A stretch of 16,865 nucleotides of DNA from an uncultured Collinsella sp. Lineage in GTDB: Bacteria > Actinomycetota > Coriobacteriia > Coriobacteriales > Coriobacteriaceae. The position numbers and the translations under genes were made by a program. The stretch is taken from assembly GCA_947002045.1 (NCBI GenBank), contig CAMQJB010000043.1:1-16865 (forward strand), read 5' to 3'. This document shows, piece by piece, positions 7,597-13,959 of this stretch. The notes under the pieces are model-generated. The model saw only the letters and a program-made list of their open reading frames with translations, did not search any database and was not told the DNA's origin. The first letter of the stretch is position 1. The number at the start of each line of letters is the position of its first letter.

Positions 7597-8472
7597 TCAG
7601 CCAAAACGTCCCGTTAAATAATCCGCCGTGCGCGGGTCGGTGGGATTTTTGAAGAGCTGAGCGGTGGGTGCGTGCTCCACCAACTCACCCAGCAAGAAAA
7701 ACGCGACCGAGTCGGAGATGCGCGCCGCCTGCTGCATATTGTGCGTAACGACCACGAGCGTACAGGTCTCTTTGAGCTCGCAGGCCAGCTGCTCAACCAC
7801 CAGCGTCGACACGGGATCGAGAGCGCTCGTGGGCTCGTCCATCAGCAGAATATCGGGCTGCACGGCAAGCGCGCGGGCGATGCACAGACGCTGCTGCTGC
7901 CCGCCCGAAAGGCCCAGCCCCGACTCCTTGAGTTTGTCCTTGACCTCATCCCATAGCGCAGCGCGACGAAGAGAGTCCTCGACCAACTCATCCAGAACGG
8001 CGCGGTCGCGCACGCCCATGCCGCGTGGACCATACGCGACGTTGTCGTAGATGCTCATGGGAAACGGGTTGGGGCGCTGGAACACCATGCCCACGCGCTG
8101 GCGCAGGCGGCAGATGTCGTAGTCGCCCAGGATATCCTGGCCGTCGAGCGCGATCTTACCCTCGATGCGGCAGTCCTTGATGTCGTCGTTCATGCGGTTA
8201 AAGCAACGCAGCAGCGTCGACTTGCCGCAGCCCGAAGGACCGATAAACGAGGTGATCTGCTTGTCGCGAATCTTGATGGATACGTCCTTGAGCGCGTGGT
8301 GGTCGCCATAGAACAGATCGAGGCCCTCGACGTCGATGCGCGTCGACGAGGCGGCAAGATCCTGCGCCGTGGGACGAGTCGCGTCCCCGACTTCGCGCTC
8401 GTGCGCAGCCTCGGCTTGCGCCTCCATTAGCTCCTCGAGCTCCGTGGGCTCCATAGCCGCAGCAGCCGTCAT
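7597..8472 (-). CDS. pstB: PstB, phosphate ABC transporter ATPase
   Basis: This is the cytoplasmic ATPase of the high-affinity phosphate importer PstSCAB. From the chosen start it has 291 residues. The Walker A motif is GPSGCGKST at 78-86, the Q-loop is VFQRPNPFP with Gln132, the ABC signature is LSGGQQQR at 188-195, Walker B is ILLMDEP at 208-214, and the switch histidine is in THN at 243-245. NRMND and FQRPNPFPMSIYDNVAYG are characteristic of PstB among ABC ATPases. An acidic, alanine-rich N-terminal extension of about 40 residues exceeds the usual 250-260 length. The ATG at 8472 is preferred because GGAGG lies 8 bases before it; the in-frame ATG at 8487 lies upstream of that site. No pstS, pstC, pstA or phoU gene is adjacent; the gene upstream is a different sensor kinase. 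Confidence 0.95.
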   Translation of the reverse strand: MTAAAAMEPTELEELMEAQAEAAHEREVGDATRPTAQDLAASSTRIDVEGLDLFYGDHHALKDVSIKIRDKQITSFIGPSGCGKSTLLRCFNRMNDDIKDCRIEGKIALDGQDILGDYDICRLRQRVGMVFQRPNPFPMSIYDNVAYGPRGMGVRDRAVLDELVEDSLRRAALWDEVKDKLKESGLGLSGGQQQRLCIARALAVQPDILLMDEPTSALDPVSTLVVEQLACELKETCTLVVVTHNMQQAARISDSVAFFLLGELVEHAPTAQLFKNPTDPRTADYLTGRFG

Positions 8473-8575
8473 ACCGCATACCTCCACATCGATATCAATT
8501 CAGCAGTATCGATAGTAGAAATCGCGGCTCATATGCACGTGAGCGCATTGTCAGGTGTTTGTAAGGGCGCCTACG

Positions 8576-9814
8576 CTACGCGGCAGGCAGCTCGATGGTA
8601 AAGACGGTATGCTCGGGCGTCGATTCGCACGCGATGGTACCGCCATGCGCGCATACAATCTCCTTGGCGATGGCGAGGCCCAGCCCAGCACCGCCGCGAT
8701 TGGTCGCACGCGCTGCATCCAGGCGATAAAACTTCTCAAAGATCACCTTGAGCTTTGGCTCAGGGATCGGATCGCCCTGGTTCACAAATCGTACGCGTAC
8801 GCCACCGTCGCCCAAACGCCTGGCCTCGATCGTGATCATCGAGCCTTCATAGCTATAGGCAACGGCGTTTTTCATGATGTTGTTGAATACGCGCGCCATC
8901 TTGTCGCCGTCCACGAGCACCGTCAGGTCCTCGCAGATATCAACCTGGGCTTCCTTGTGCTGTTCGTTGAGAATGGGATAGAACTCGTCGGCCACCTGCG
9001 CCAGCAATAGCCCCAAATCGACGTAGGCGCGGGTAAGCACGATATCGTGGAAATCGAAACGCGTGATGTCGAAGAACTCCTCGATGAGCGCGTCGAGCCG
9101 GTGGGCCTTGTCGAGTGCCACGCCTGTAAAGCGTGCACGCTGCTCAAGCGGCAAATCGGGAGCCTCCTGCAGGAGCGAAAGATAGCCCACCACACTGGCG
9201 AGCGGCGTACGCAGGTCGTGCGCCAGGTACGTAACCAGGTCATCTTTGCGATGCGATTCGTCGCGCAAGGCCTGTTGAACCTTACGCTCGCAATCGCGCG
9301 CCCGGTTGAGCGCACCTTCGACCTCGAGAAAGTCGCCGTCGATGGTATCCCACGTGTCGGGGTCATCAATCAGACGGTCCTGAATACGGGCGGCGATTAC
9401 GCGGTCGGCATGCTGCTCGCCTTGCTCATAACCCTGGTAATACAGGGCGCGCCCGCAAAAGAACAGGACACAGACGGCGAGCGCCAGCACAAAGCCGAGC
9501 ATGTTGAACACAAAGGCGGCATCAAAGAACACGGGCTCGCCAATACCGCCAAGCGCCATGGCCCCGATCGCCAGCGTAATTGTCCACGCGGCACCGCCGA
9601 CTACCACGCAGCGGCGAACGATTTCGAATCGATCGATCAGCAAAAAGCCAATGAGCAGAACTGCCAGGATGCCAACGATATTGTCAATACCAATGAGTAG
9701 CAGACTCAGCAAAAAGAGCAGCACCGTCGCGAGCGCGCGGTTGTCGACGACCGACCTTATGTATTCAAAGAGCCGATCGGGCACCTCGAATGCCCGCCTA
9801 TCGTCTTTTGTCAT
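8576..9814 (-). CDS. VanS-like membrane sensor histidine kinase
   Basis: This sensor kinase is probably paired with the VanR-like regulator encoded 25 bases upstream. Numbered from GTG 9820, four hydrophobic segments (about 29-45, 48-64, 73-93, 101-123) form a membrane input module with almost no extracellular domain, unlike the two-helix enterococcal VanSA. The kinase core has YLAHDLRTPLASVVGYLSLL (His201), very close to the VanS H box as I recall it. The ATPase domain has Asn314 and Asn318, a degenerate G1 box reading VNQGDPIPEP in place of DxGxG (a VanS-like feature), FEKFYRLDAAR, and GGAGLGLAIAKEIV. ATG 9814 is preferred over GTG 9820 because GGGGAA lies 6 bases before the ATG and only a base or so from the GTG. 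The signal could be cell-wall related; this is inferred. Confidence 0.88.
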   Translation of the reverse strand: MTKDDRRAFEVPDRLFEYIRSVVDNRALATVLLFLLSLLLIGIDNIVGILAVLLIGFLLIDRFEIVRRCVVVGGAAWTITLAIGAMALGGIGEPVFFDAAFVFNMLGFVLALAVCVLFFCGRALYYQGYEQGEQHADRVIAARIQDRLIDDPDTWDTIDGDFLEVEGALNRARDCERKVQQALRDESHRKDDLVTYLAHDLRTPLASVVGYLSLLQEAPDLPLEQRARFTGVALDKAHRLDALIEEFFDITRFDFHDIVLTRAYVDLGLLLAQVADEFYPILNEQHKEAQVDICEDLTVLVDGDKMARVFNNIMKNAVAYSYEGSMITIEARRLGDGGVRVRFVNQGDPIPEPKLKVIFEKFYRLDAARATNRGGAGLGLAIAKEIVCAHGGTIACESTPEHTVFTIELPAA

Positions 9815-9839
9815 ATCCACTTCCCCACCATCAAAGGCG

Positions 9840-10535
9840 TTATTCGATTATGTAGCCGACGCCCCAGACGTTTTTGATAAAGCGCGGCTTTTGTGCGTCG
9901 TCGCCGATCTTTTCGCGCAGGTGGCGAATGTGCACCATCACCGTGTTGTTGGAACCGGGCATAAAGTCCTCGTTCCACACCGCGCGGAACAGGTCCTCAA
10001 CGGCCACCACGCTGCCATGATGCTCGACCAGATACAGCAAGATGGAATACTCGATGGGCGTGAGGCGAACCGGCGAACCGTCCACTGCCACGGAACGAGC
10101 ATCGCGGTTGATCTCCAGGCCGTCGAGCTGGATGGTCGGCGACTCGACCGCCTGTGCGCGGCTGCCGTAGCTGGTGTAACGACGGAGTTGAGCATGAACG
10201 CGCGCGATGAGCTCCAGCGGACGGAACGGCTTAACCACGTAATCGTCCGCGCCAAGCGAAAGGCCCTCGATCTTGTCTTGCTGGGCATCACGCGCCGTCA
10301 GCATGATCACGGGATAGGTATGGCTGGAACGGATCGTACGCAGCAACTCAAAACCATCGATATCGGGCAGCATGACATCCAGCAGCGCCAGATCGAACTC
10401 CTGCTCCAAGATTGCCTTGGCAGCATCGGCCCCGCTATAGGCAATCTGGACATCAAAGCCCTCTTTTATAAGGTAGATACCAACCAAGTCGGCGATGGCC
10501 TTCTCGTCATCAACTACCAAAATGCGCTCATTCAT
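9840..10535 (-). CDS. VanR-like OmpR-family response regulator
   Basis: This is a DNA-binding response regulator partnered with the VanS-like kinase. The 231 residues contain a receiver domain with Asp9 and Asp10, phospho-acceptor Asp53 in LLDVMLP, Thr80 and Lys102. The segments ADLVGIYL, HTYPVIMLTARD, KPFRPLELIARV, AQLRRY, SNNTVMVHIRHLREKIGDD and VWGVGYIIE follow the VanR pattern closely, from memory of that family. The winged helix spans about 132-231. The start at 10535 has GAGGAG about 6 bases upstream. No vanH, vanA or vanX-like gene is nearby, so similarity to VanR does not imply glycopeptide resistance. The divergent carboxypeptidase gene is the obvious candidate target. Confidence 0.92.
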   Translation of the reverse strand: MNERILVVDDEKAIADLVGIYLIKEGFDVQIAYSGADAAKAILEQEFDLALLDVMLPDIDGFELLRTIRSSHTYPVIMLTARDAQQDKIEGLSLGADDYVVKPFRPLELIARVHAQLRRYTSYGSRAQAVESPTIQLDGLEINRDARSVAVDGSPVRLTPIEYSILLYLVEHHGSVVAVEDLFRAVWNEDFMPGSNNTVMVHIRHLREKIGDDAQKPRFIKNVWGVGYIIE

Positions 10536-10594
10536 GCGTGCTCCTCTCGCGCTCCATTATGCCCGAGTCGACGCACGCCACACACAACAAGCGT

Positions 10595-10637
10595 GGGTGA
10601 TTAAGTCGGCCTTAAGCACCCTTGTGCCCGTTCGGGC
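10595..10637. promoter_or_regulatory. Two inverted repeats in the divergent VanR-like/carboxypeptidase promoter region
   Basis: GGGTGATTAAG (10595-10605) and CTTAAGCACCC (10611-10621) match as an inverted repeat at 10 of 11 positions around TCGGC. A second dyad, GCCCG TT CGGGC, follows at 10626-10637. They lie 60-100 bases from each gene in the only divergent intergenic region here. This placement suits an operator shared by both genes, possibly for the VanR-like protein; this is inference. Confidence 0.45.
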
Positions 10638-10732
10638 GCAGATGTGGGCCACGCACGCACGCGATGATTGCCGACGCCGGCAAACGATATACTCTAGTTC
10701 CAGAAGAGACCATCCCGTCGAAAGCGAAATCT

Positions 10733-12073
10733 GTGAAGCCCCTCACCTCTTTTGCACAGCGCTCAGCCCAGCTTGCCGCCGGCTTTGTCTGCGCTATCGC
10801 CCTTGCCGCTGGCGCGCCCACCGTCGCCGGCGCCCAAGTGCTCACGACCGACAATGTTTGCGGCAAAACCGCCGATGCGCGCGGCATCACGGCTGAAAAC
10901 CTGCCCGATATCGATGCGACCAATGCCCTCGTCATGGGCAAAGACGGCACCGTCTACTATGCCCGCGATGCTGACAAACAGGTCAAGATTGCCTCGATCA
11001 CCAAGGTCATGACCGCAATCCTAACCGTCGAGAATTGCAAGATGGACGAGAAGGTCACGGTGAGCAACGCCGCAGCCACCGTGGGTAATTCGACCGCCGG
11101 CTTGCTCGAAGGCGACGAGCTCACAGTAAAACAGGCCCTGCGCGGCCTGATGATTCCCTCGGGCAACGACGCCGCCATCGTGCTCGCCGAATATGTGGGT
11201 AAGAAGATCGACCCTAAGACCAAAGACGCCGAGGCCACATTTGTGAAGGCCATGAACGAGCGCGCCAAGAAGCTCGGCTGCACCGGTACGCTTTTTGAAA
11301 ACCCGCATGGTCTGGACTTTGATGAGTGGACCGGCGACATGCACTCAACCGCACACGACGTAGCGCTGATGATGCAAGAGGCCATGAAAAACGACACGAT
11401 CCGCGAGGTCGTAGCGAGCGATGATTCCTGGATTGAGGTTACGGGCGCCGACGGTTCCGACCATTCTCATTCCATGGATACACACAATGAGCTGCTGGGG
11501 CAGGACGGCAATATCGGCGGTAAGACCGGCACCACCGACGATGCCGGCTATTGCTTTACGGGAGCCTACAACCGCGATGGCGACGAGACCTACACCGTCG
11601 TTTTGAACTCCAGCACCACCGACCAGCGCTTTGCCGACACGGCCGCCCTTGCCAACTGGTACTACGGCCACAAGGTGACGGTTGCGATCGCCAACACGCA
11701 GGAAAAGACCGCCAACGGCAATCCGCTCATCGCGCGCATTAGCCAGACCGATTGGACGGACAAGACGATCGATGCCACGCTCGCCGACCCCGCAGCTCAG
11801 GCAACCGTCTTTTCGCTTGCTGGAGAGGTGACCGAAAAGGTTACCTACGATGACCTTTCGGGCACGGTGCATGTGGGCGACAAGGTGGGCAGCGTGACGC
11901 TCAAGCAAGACGGCACCAAGATTGCCGTCATGGATTTGGTTGCCGACGAGGAAGACTCGGGGCCGAATCCCATTGAGTGGCTCCTTGTAAAACTCGACCG
12001 CTTGGGCCGCCGCATCGACAACCGTCCGCTCACAGCCGAGAGCGAGACCGTAGCCAAGGCTCCCGAGGTGTAG
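10733..12073 (+). CDS. Secreted serine D-alanyl-D-alanine carboxypeptidase (S11, DacA/PBP5-like)
   Basis: This is a low-molecular-weight penicillin-binding protein that removes the terminal D-Ala from peptidoglycan stem pentapeptides outside the membrane. From the GTG at 10733 it has 446 residues. A signal peptide comes first (KPLTSFAQR, then a hydrophobic core ending PTVAGA-Q). The catalytic motifs are SITK (Ser88, Lys91), SGN at 143-145 and KTG at 264-266, all intact. A C-terminal beta-rich domain (GDKVGSVTLKQDG) is followed by an amphipathic segment (IEWLLVKLDRLGRRI) that may anchor it, as in PBP5. The start is uncertain. An ATG at 10664 would add 23 residues but lacks a ribosome-binding site and would place a long tail before the signal peptide. 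TATACT at 10688-10693 is a possible -10 between the two starts. It is the only plus-strand gene here. Confidence 0.9.
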   Translation: MKPLTSFAQRSAQLAAGFVCAIALAAGAPTVAGAQVLTTDNVCGKTADARGITAENLPDIDATNALVMGKDGTVYYARDADKQVKIASITKVMTAILTVENCKMDEKVTVSNAAATVGNSTAGLLEGDELTVKQALRGLMIPSGNDAAIVLAEYVGKKIDPKTKDAEATFVKAMNERAKKLGCTGTLFENPHGLDFDEWTGDMHSTAHDVALMMQEAMKNDTIREVVASDDSWIEVTGADGSDHSHSMDTHNELLGQDGNIGGKTGTTDDAGYCFTGAYNRDGDETYTVVLNSSTTDQRFADTAALANWYYGHKVTVAIANTQEKTANGNPLIARISQTDWTDKTIDATLADPAAQATVFSLAGEVTEKVTYDDLSGTVHVGDKVGSVTLKQDGTKIAVMDLVADEEDSGPNPIEWLLVKLDRLGRRIDNRPLTAESETVAKAPEV

Positions 12074-12097
12074 GCCGGAGCGATATCACATCGAACC

Positions 12098-12130
12098 AAA
12101 TGAGGCGTCCAACTGGGCGCCTCATTTTTT
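12098..12130 (+). terminator. Intrinsic terminator of the carboxypeptidase gene
   Basis: A 10-bp perfect stem, AAATGAGGCG (12098-12107) with CGCCTCATTT (12118-12127), closes a 10-base loop and ends in a run of six T. It starts 25 bases after the stop codon. It also lies beyond the tRNA-Ser transcripts arriving from the opposite strand. Confidence 0.88.
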
Positions 12131-12132
12131 GA

Positions 12133-12223
12133 GGGTTCGAATCCCCAGCGCCCTTTCTCGATAATAAAAAAGGGCCCCCGATGGGACCCTTCTTTCAAGT
12201 CATACTGGCGGAGAGCTGGGGAT
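12133..12223. repeat. Direct repeat copy 1 (91 bp): tRNA-Ser 3' end plus terminator
   Basis: This block matches 12324-12414 at an exact offset of 191 bases, with three differences clustered at 12196-12203. Read on the minus strand it contains the last bases of a tRNA-Ser including the encoded CCA (12223 to 12206), then an intrinsic terminator (12191-12166: a 9-bp stem with one G-U pair, then six T), then a T-arm-like segment GGGCGCTGGGGATTCGAACC. The rest of the tRNA is absent, so this is a relic of a duplicated tRNA-Ser gene end. Confidence 0.85.
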
Positions 12224-12340
12224 GTCCGGGCATGCTACGCATGCCCTCCGGCTTCAAAGCCTGGCGGCTTTTCGCCCACGGGCTACAAACGCTTTCGCGT
12301 TTGCTTAACGCCCGTGCCCTCTCGGGTTCGAATCCCCAGC
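12215..12340. other. Palindrome-rich element bounded by tRNA-derived inverted repeats
   Basis: The 9-base ends GCTGGGGAT (12215-12223) and ATCCCCAGC (12332-12340) are exact inverted repeats, both derived from tRNA 3'-end sequence. Between them, 12224-12323 packs four hairpins: GGGCATGC tac GCATGCCC (12228-12246); GGCTT/AAGCC (12250-12261); GGCG/CGCC (12263-12276); and a nested pair, CACGGGC/GCCCGTG (12277-12316) around CAAACGC tttc GCGTTTG. No reading frame in it is credible. It occupies the place where the body of the duplicated tRNA-Ser would be. It could be a small non-autonomous repeat element or a structured RNA. Confidence 0.6.
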
Positions 12341-12414
12341 GCCCTTTCTCGATAATAAAAAAGGGCCCCCGATGGGACCCTTCTTTAAAGTTAAACTGGC
12401 GGAGAGCTGGGGAT
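12324..12414. repeat. Direct repeat copy 2 (91 bp): overlaps the 3' end of the intact tRNA-Ser
   Basis: This is the partner of 12133-12223. Its right end runs 18 bases into the real tRNA-Ser (CCA, discriminator base and acceptor strand), so the duplication boundary lies inside the tRNA gene. It also carries the working tRNA terminator. Confidence 0.85.
12357..12382 (-). terminator. Intrinsic terminator of tRNA-Ser
   Basis: On the minus strand AAGGGTCCC, a loop ATCG and GGGGCCCTT form a 9-bp stem with one G-U pair, followed by TTTTTT. It begins 15 bases after the encoded CCA. An identical copy lies at 12166-12191 in the first repeat. Confidence 0.85.
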
Positions 12415-12487
12415 TCGAACCCCAGATGCCCTTTTGGGGCATACTCGCTTAGCAGGCGAGCACCTTCGGCCTCTCGGTCAGCTCTCC
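12397..12487 (-). tRNA. tRNA-Ser (anticodon GCT)
   Basis: On the minus strand the cloverleaf is complete. The acceptor GGAGAGC pairs with GCTCTCC. The D stem is ACC/GGT. The anticodon stem CTCGC/GCGAG holds CTGCTAA (anticodon GCT, reading AGC/AGU). The long class II variable arm ATGCCCC aaaa GGGGCAT is as expected for serine. The T arm is CTGGG/CCCAG with GTTCGAATC. The discriminator is G, and CCA is encoded at 12399-12397. Confidence 0.97.
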
Positions 12488-12501
12488 GTAACAGCCGTTC
12501 T

Positions 12502-12530
12502 ATAGTAACCAAACAGTCGAGGATGGGCAA
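12502..12530 (-). promoter_or_regulatory. Probable sigma-70-type promoter of tRNA-Ser
   Basis: On the minus strand TTGCCC (12530-12525) stands 17 bases before TACTAT (12507-12502), which lies 14 bases before the tRNA 5' end. TATAGA, overlapping the latter, is an alternative -10 with a longer spacer. Confidence 0.5.
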
Positions 12531-12555
12531 GAGGGAATTTGGAGCGATTCCATTT

Positions 12556-13638
12556 TTACCTTTCCCGCACCGCCTCCAACAAATAGTCGCGCATATACGG
12601 AATTGCAAACGAAACACAGCCATAGCCCGCAGGCTCAATCAACCCCGCATCGATGAGACGTTTACGATACGAGCCGACCTTGTTCGCCGGCAACCCCATC
12701 TTCTTGGCGATATCACCGTTGGCAATCTCATCGCCCTCGCATTGAGCCATTGCCGCGAGATACTGAAACTGTCGCTCTGAAACCCTGCGCAGCGCCGGGG
12801 CAATCACCATAGCATTAAAGCTATCAAGAGCCGCTTGGATACCTTTACGCGCGGACCCTTCGTTCACGCTCTCCGCCCCGCTGCGCGCAGCAACCTGCCA
12901 AGCGTAATATCCGACCAACTGGACCATAAAGGGATAGCCTGCTGAAGCCTTTGTTAATAGCTCAGCGGCGTCTTCATCGAGCTCCTTGCCCGCTCGTCTC
13001 ATTGTATCCTCAAGCGATCCACCGACTTCAAAATCGGAGAGACGAGTGAGTTCGATATGTTTTGCCCGCTGAAGGAAGGTAAGGGTATCATCAACCACCA
13101 CGCCATCCACCGATGTTGGCAAGCCGGCGAATGCAAAAGCGACATTCGCCCCTTGGCGAATCAAAAGCTGCATCTCATTGCCCAGCTCGCGCATTTCCTC
13201 AGTTGAGGCATCCTGAATCTCGTCGAGCGTAATGAGCAGACCTCCGCGCTTCGCGGCATCGTACATTGCCTCGCCCAGATGAGATGCCGACTTCGATACC
13301 TCAACGGAGCCAAGGCTGACTCCTAGAATTGATGGGGAAATCGACATTGACTCAAGACGAACATTTCGTTGTAGAGCCTCGAGGATTCTACTGCAAAAAC
13401 CGGCATTCGAGGCGACGTCAACAACCTCGAATCCTTTTTTTCGCGCAAGATCACCCAATGCATTGAGAAGCACCGTTTTACCTGTGCCTCGGACGCCCGA
13501 GATGCGCATGAGTCGATCGGGAGCACCAGGACCATTCTCAAGGGCCTCGGCAAAATCATCCAAAACAGCGTCACGTCCGATAAGCTCAGGCGGATTCATG
13601 CCCGCCGTTGGCTTAAAGGGATTAATGGCTTTCGACAT
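12556..13638 (-). CDS. AAA-type ATPase with C-terminal winged helix, function unknown
   Basis: This 360-residue P-loop ATPase has the layout of stand-alone AAA/ORC-like proteins. Walker A is GVRGTGKT at 48-55, Walker B is LLITLDE at 134-140, and a sensor-1 region reads AFAFAGLP at 167-174. A helical lid contains ASAGYPFMVQLVGYYAW (231-247). A winged-helix domain at about 300-350 (IANGDIAKKMGLPANKVGSYRKRLIDAG) is likely to bind DNA. There is no nuclease, protease or membrane domain. The start at 13638 has GAGGAGGG about 5 bases upstream; a TTG at 13674 would run into a repeat array and lacks a ribosome-binding site. It stands alone between a tRNA gene and an unrelated gene, which suits an accessory gene. 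Roles in gene regulation, chromosome upkeep or defence are all possible; nothing here decides. Confidence 0.85.
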   Translation of the reverse strand: MSKAINPFKPTAGMNPPELIGRDAVLDDFAEALENGPGAPDRLMRISGVRGTGKTVLLNALGDLARKKGFEVVDVASNAGFCSRILEALQRNVRLESMSISPSILGVSLGSVEVSKSASHLGEAMYDAAKRGGLLITLDEIQDASTEEMRELGNEMQLLIRQGANVAFAFAGLPTSVDGVVVDDTLTFLQRAKHIELTRLSDFEVGGSLEDTMRRAGKELDEDAAELLTKASAGYPFMVQLVGYYAWQVAARSGAESVNEGSARKGIQAALDSFNAMVIAPALRRVSERQFQYLAAMAQCEGDEIANGDIAKKMGLPANKVGSYRKRLIDAGLIEPAGYGCVSFAIPYMRDYLLEAVRER

Positions 13639-13651
13639 TCGACCCTCCTCT

Positions 13652-13719
13652 GCTAGTTTTAACAACTTTAACAAAGTTTAGCAACTTTAGCAGAGTTTAA
13701 CAGGTTTAGCAGACCTAGC
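13652..13719. promoter_or_regulatory. Array of three 15-bp dyads every 19 bp before the ATPase gene
   Basis: On the plus strand TTTARCA occurs six times, starting at 13658, 13667, 13677, 13686, 13696 and 13705. The spacings alternate 9 and 10, giving three 19-bp tandem units. Each unit spans a 6+3+6 dyad: AACTTT-AAC-AAAGTT (13664-13678, perfect), AACTTT-AGC-AGAGTT (13683-13697, 5 of 6) and AGGTTT-AGC-AGACCT (13702-13716, 5 of 6). GCTAG (13652-13656) and CTAGC (13715-13719) flank the whole as an inverted pair. The array ends directly next to the ribosome-binding site, so it should lie in the promoter or leader. It looks like a multi-site operator, perhaps for the ATPase's own winged helix. Confidence 0.7.
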
Positions 13720-13959
13720 CGCTTTTGACCTTACCGGTCCTGCTGGAGCCACCCACTTGAGCAAATACAAATGGCTCCATTCAATTTGTCGGCAACCTGC
13801 TCGATACAGTAATTCGTACTTTAATTCGCTACGACTTAATTCGTTATACCTTATCTATACGCAAATGTTCCCGGTACGCCGGCAGCAGTAGCCCCTTCGT
13901 TTTGTCGGCATGGTGAGCAAATGGGATGACAAGCGCGGTCCAGCCCTTCTATGCCGCCC
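13720..13959. other. Intergenic region with short repeats, no gene seen
   Basis: No credible gene is present. TAATTCG occurs three times (13810, 13822, 13837), giving an AT-rich patch that may belong to the ATPase promoter. A 7-bp inverted repeat, GGAGCCA (13745) and TGGCTCC (13772), spans 34 bases. TTTGTCGGCA occurs near 13785 and again near 13901. A frame open on the minus strand from 14078 to 13851 overlaps the downstream gene in another frame and is not convincing. Confidence 0.5.

Noticed and set aside
6645..7652. 335-codon plus-strand frame over the two-component genes
   Set aside because: It is antisense to clear response regulator and kinase genes, with an atypical composition.
8576..12073. 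Glycopeptide resistance cluster
   Set aside because: Only VanRS-like regulators and a serine-type carboxypeptidase are present. No ligase, dehydrogenase or VanX-type dipeptidase gene occurs.
12181..12780. 199-codon plus-strand and 147-codon minus-strand frames over the tRNA-Ser locus
   Set aside because: Both run through terminators, the tRNA and the duplicated repeats; they are chance frames.
13658..13714. CRISPR-like array
   Set aside because: The units are 19 bp with no distinct spacers and no cas genes nearby; operator dyads fit better.
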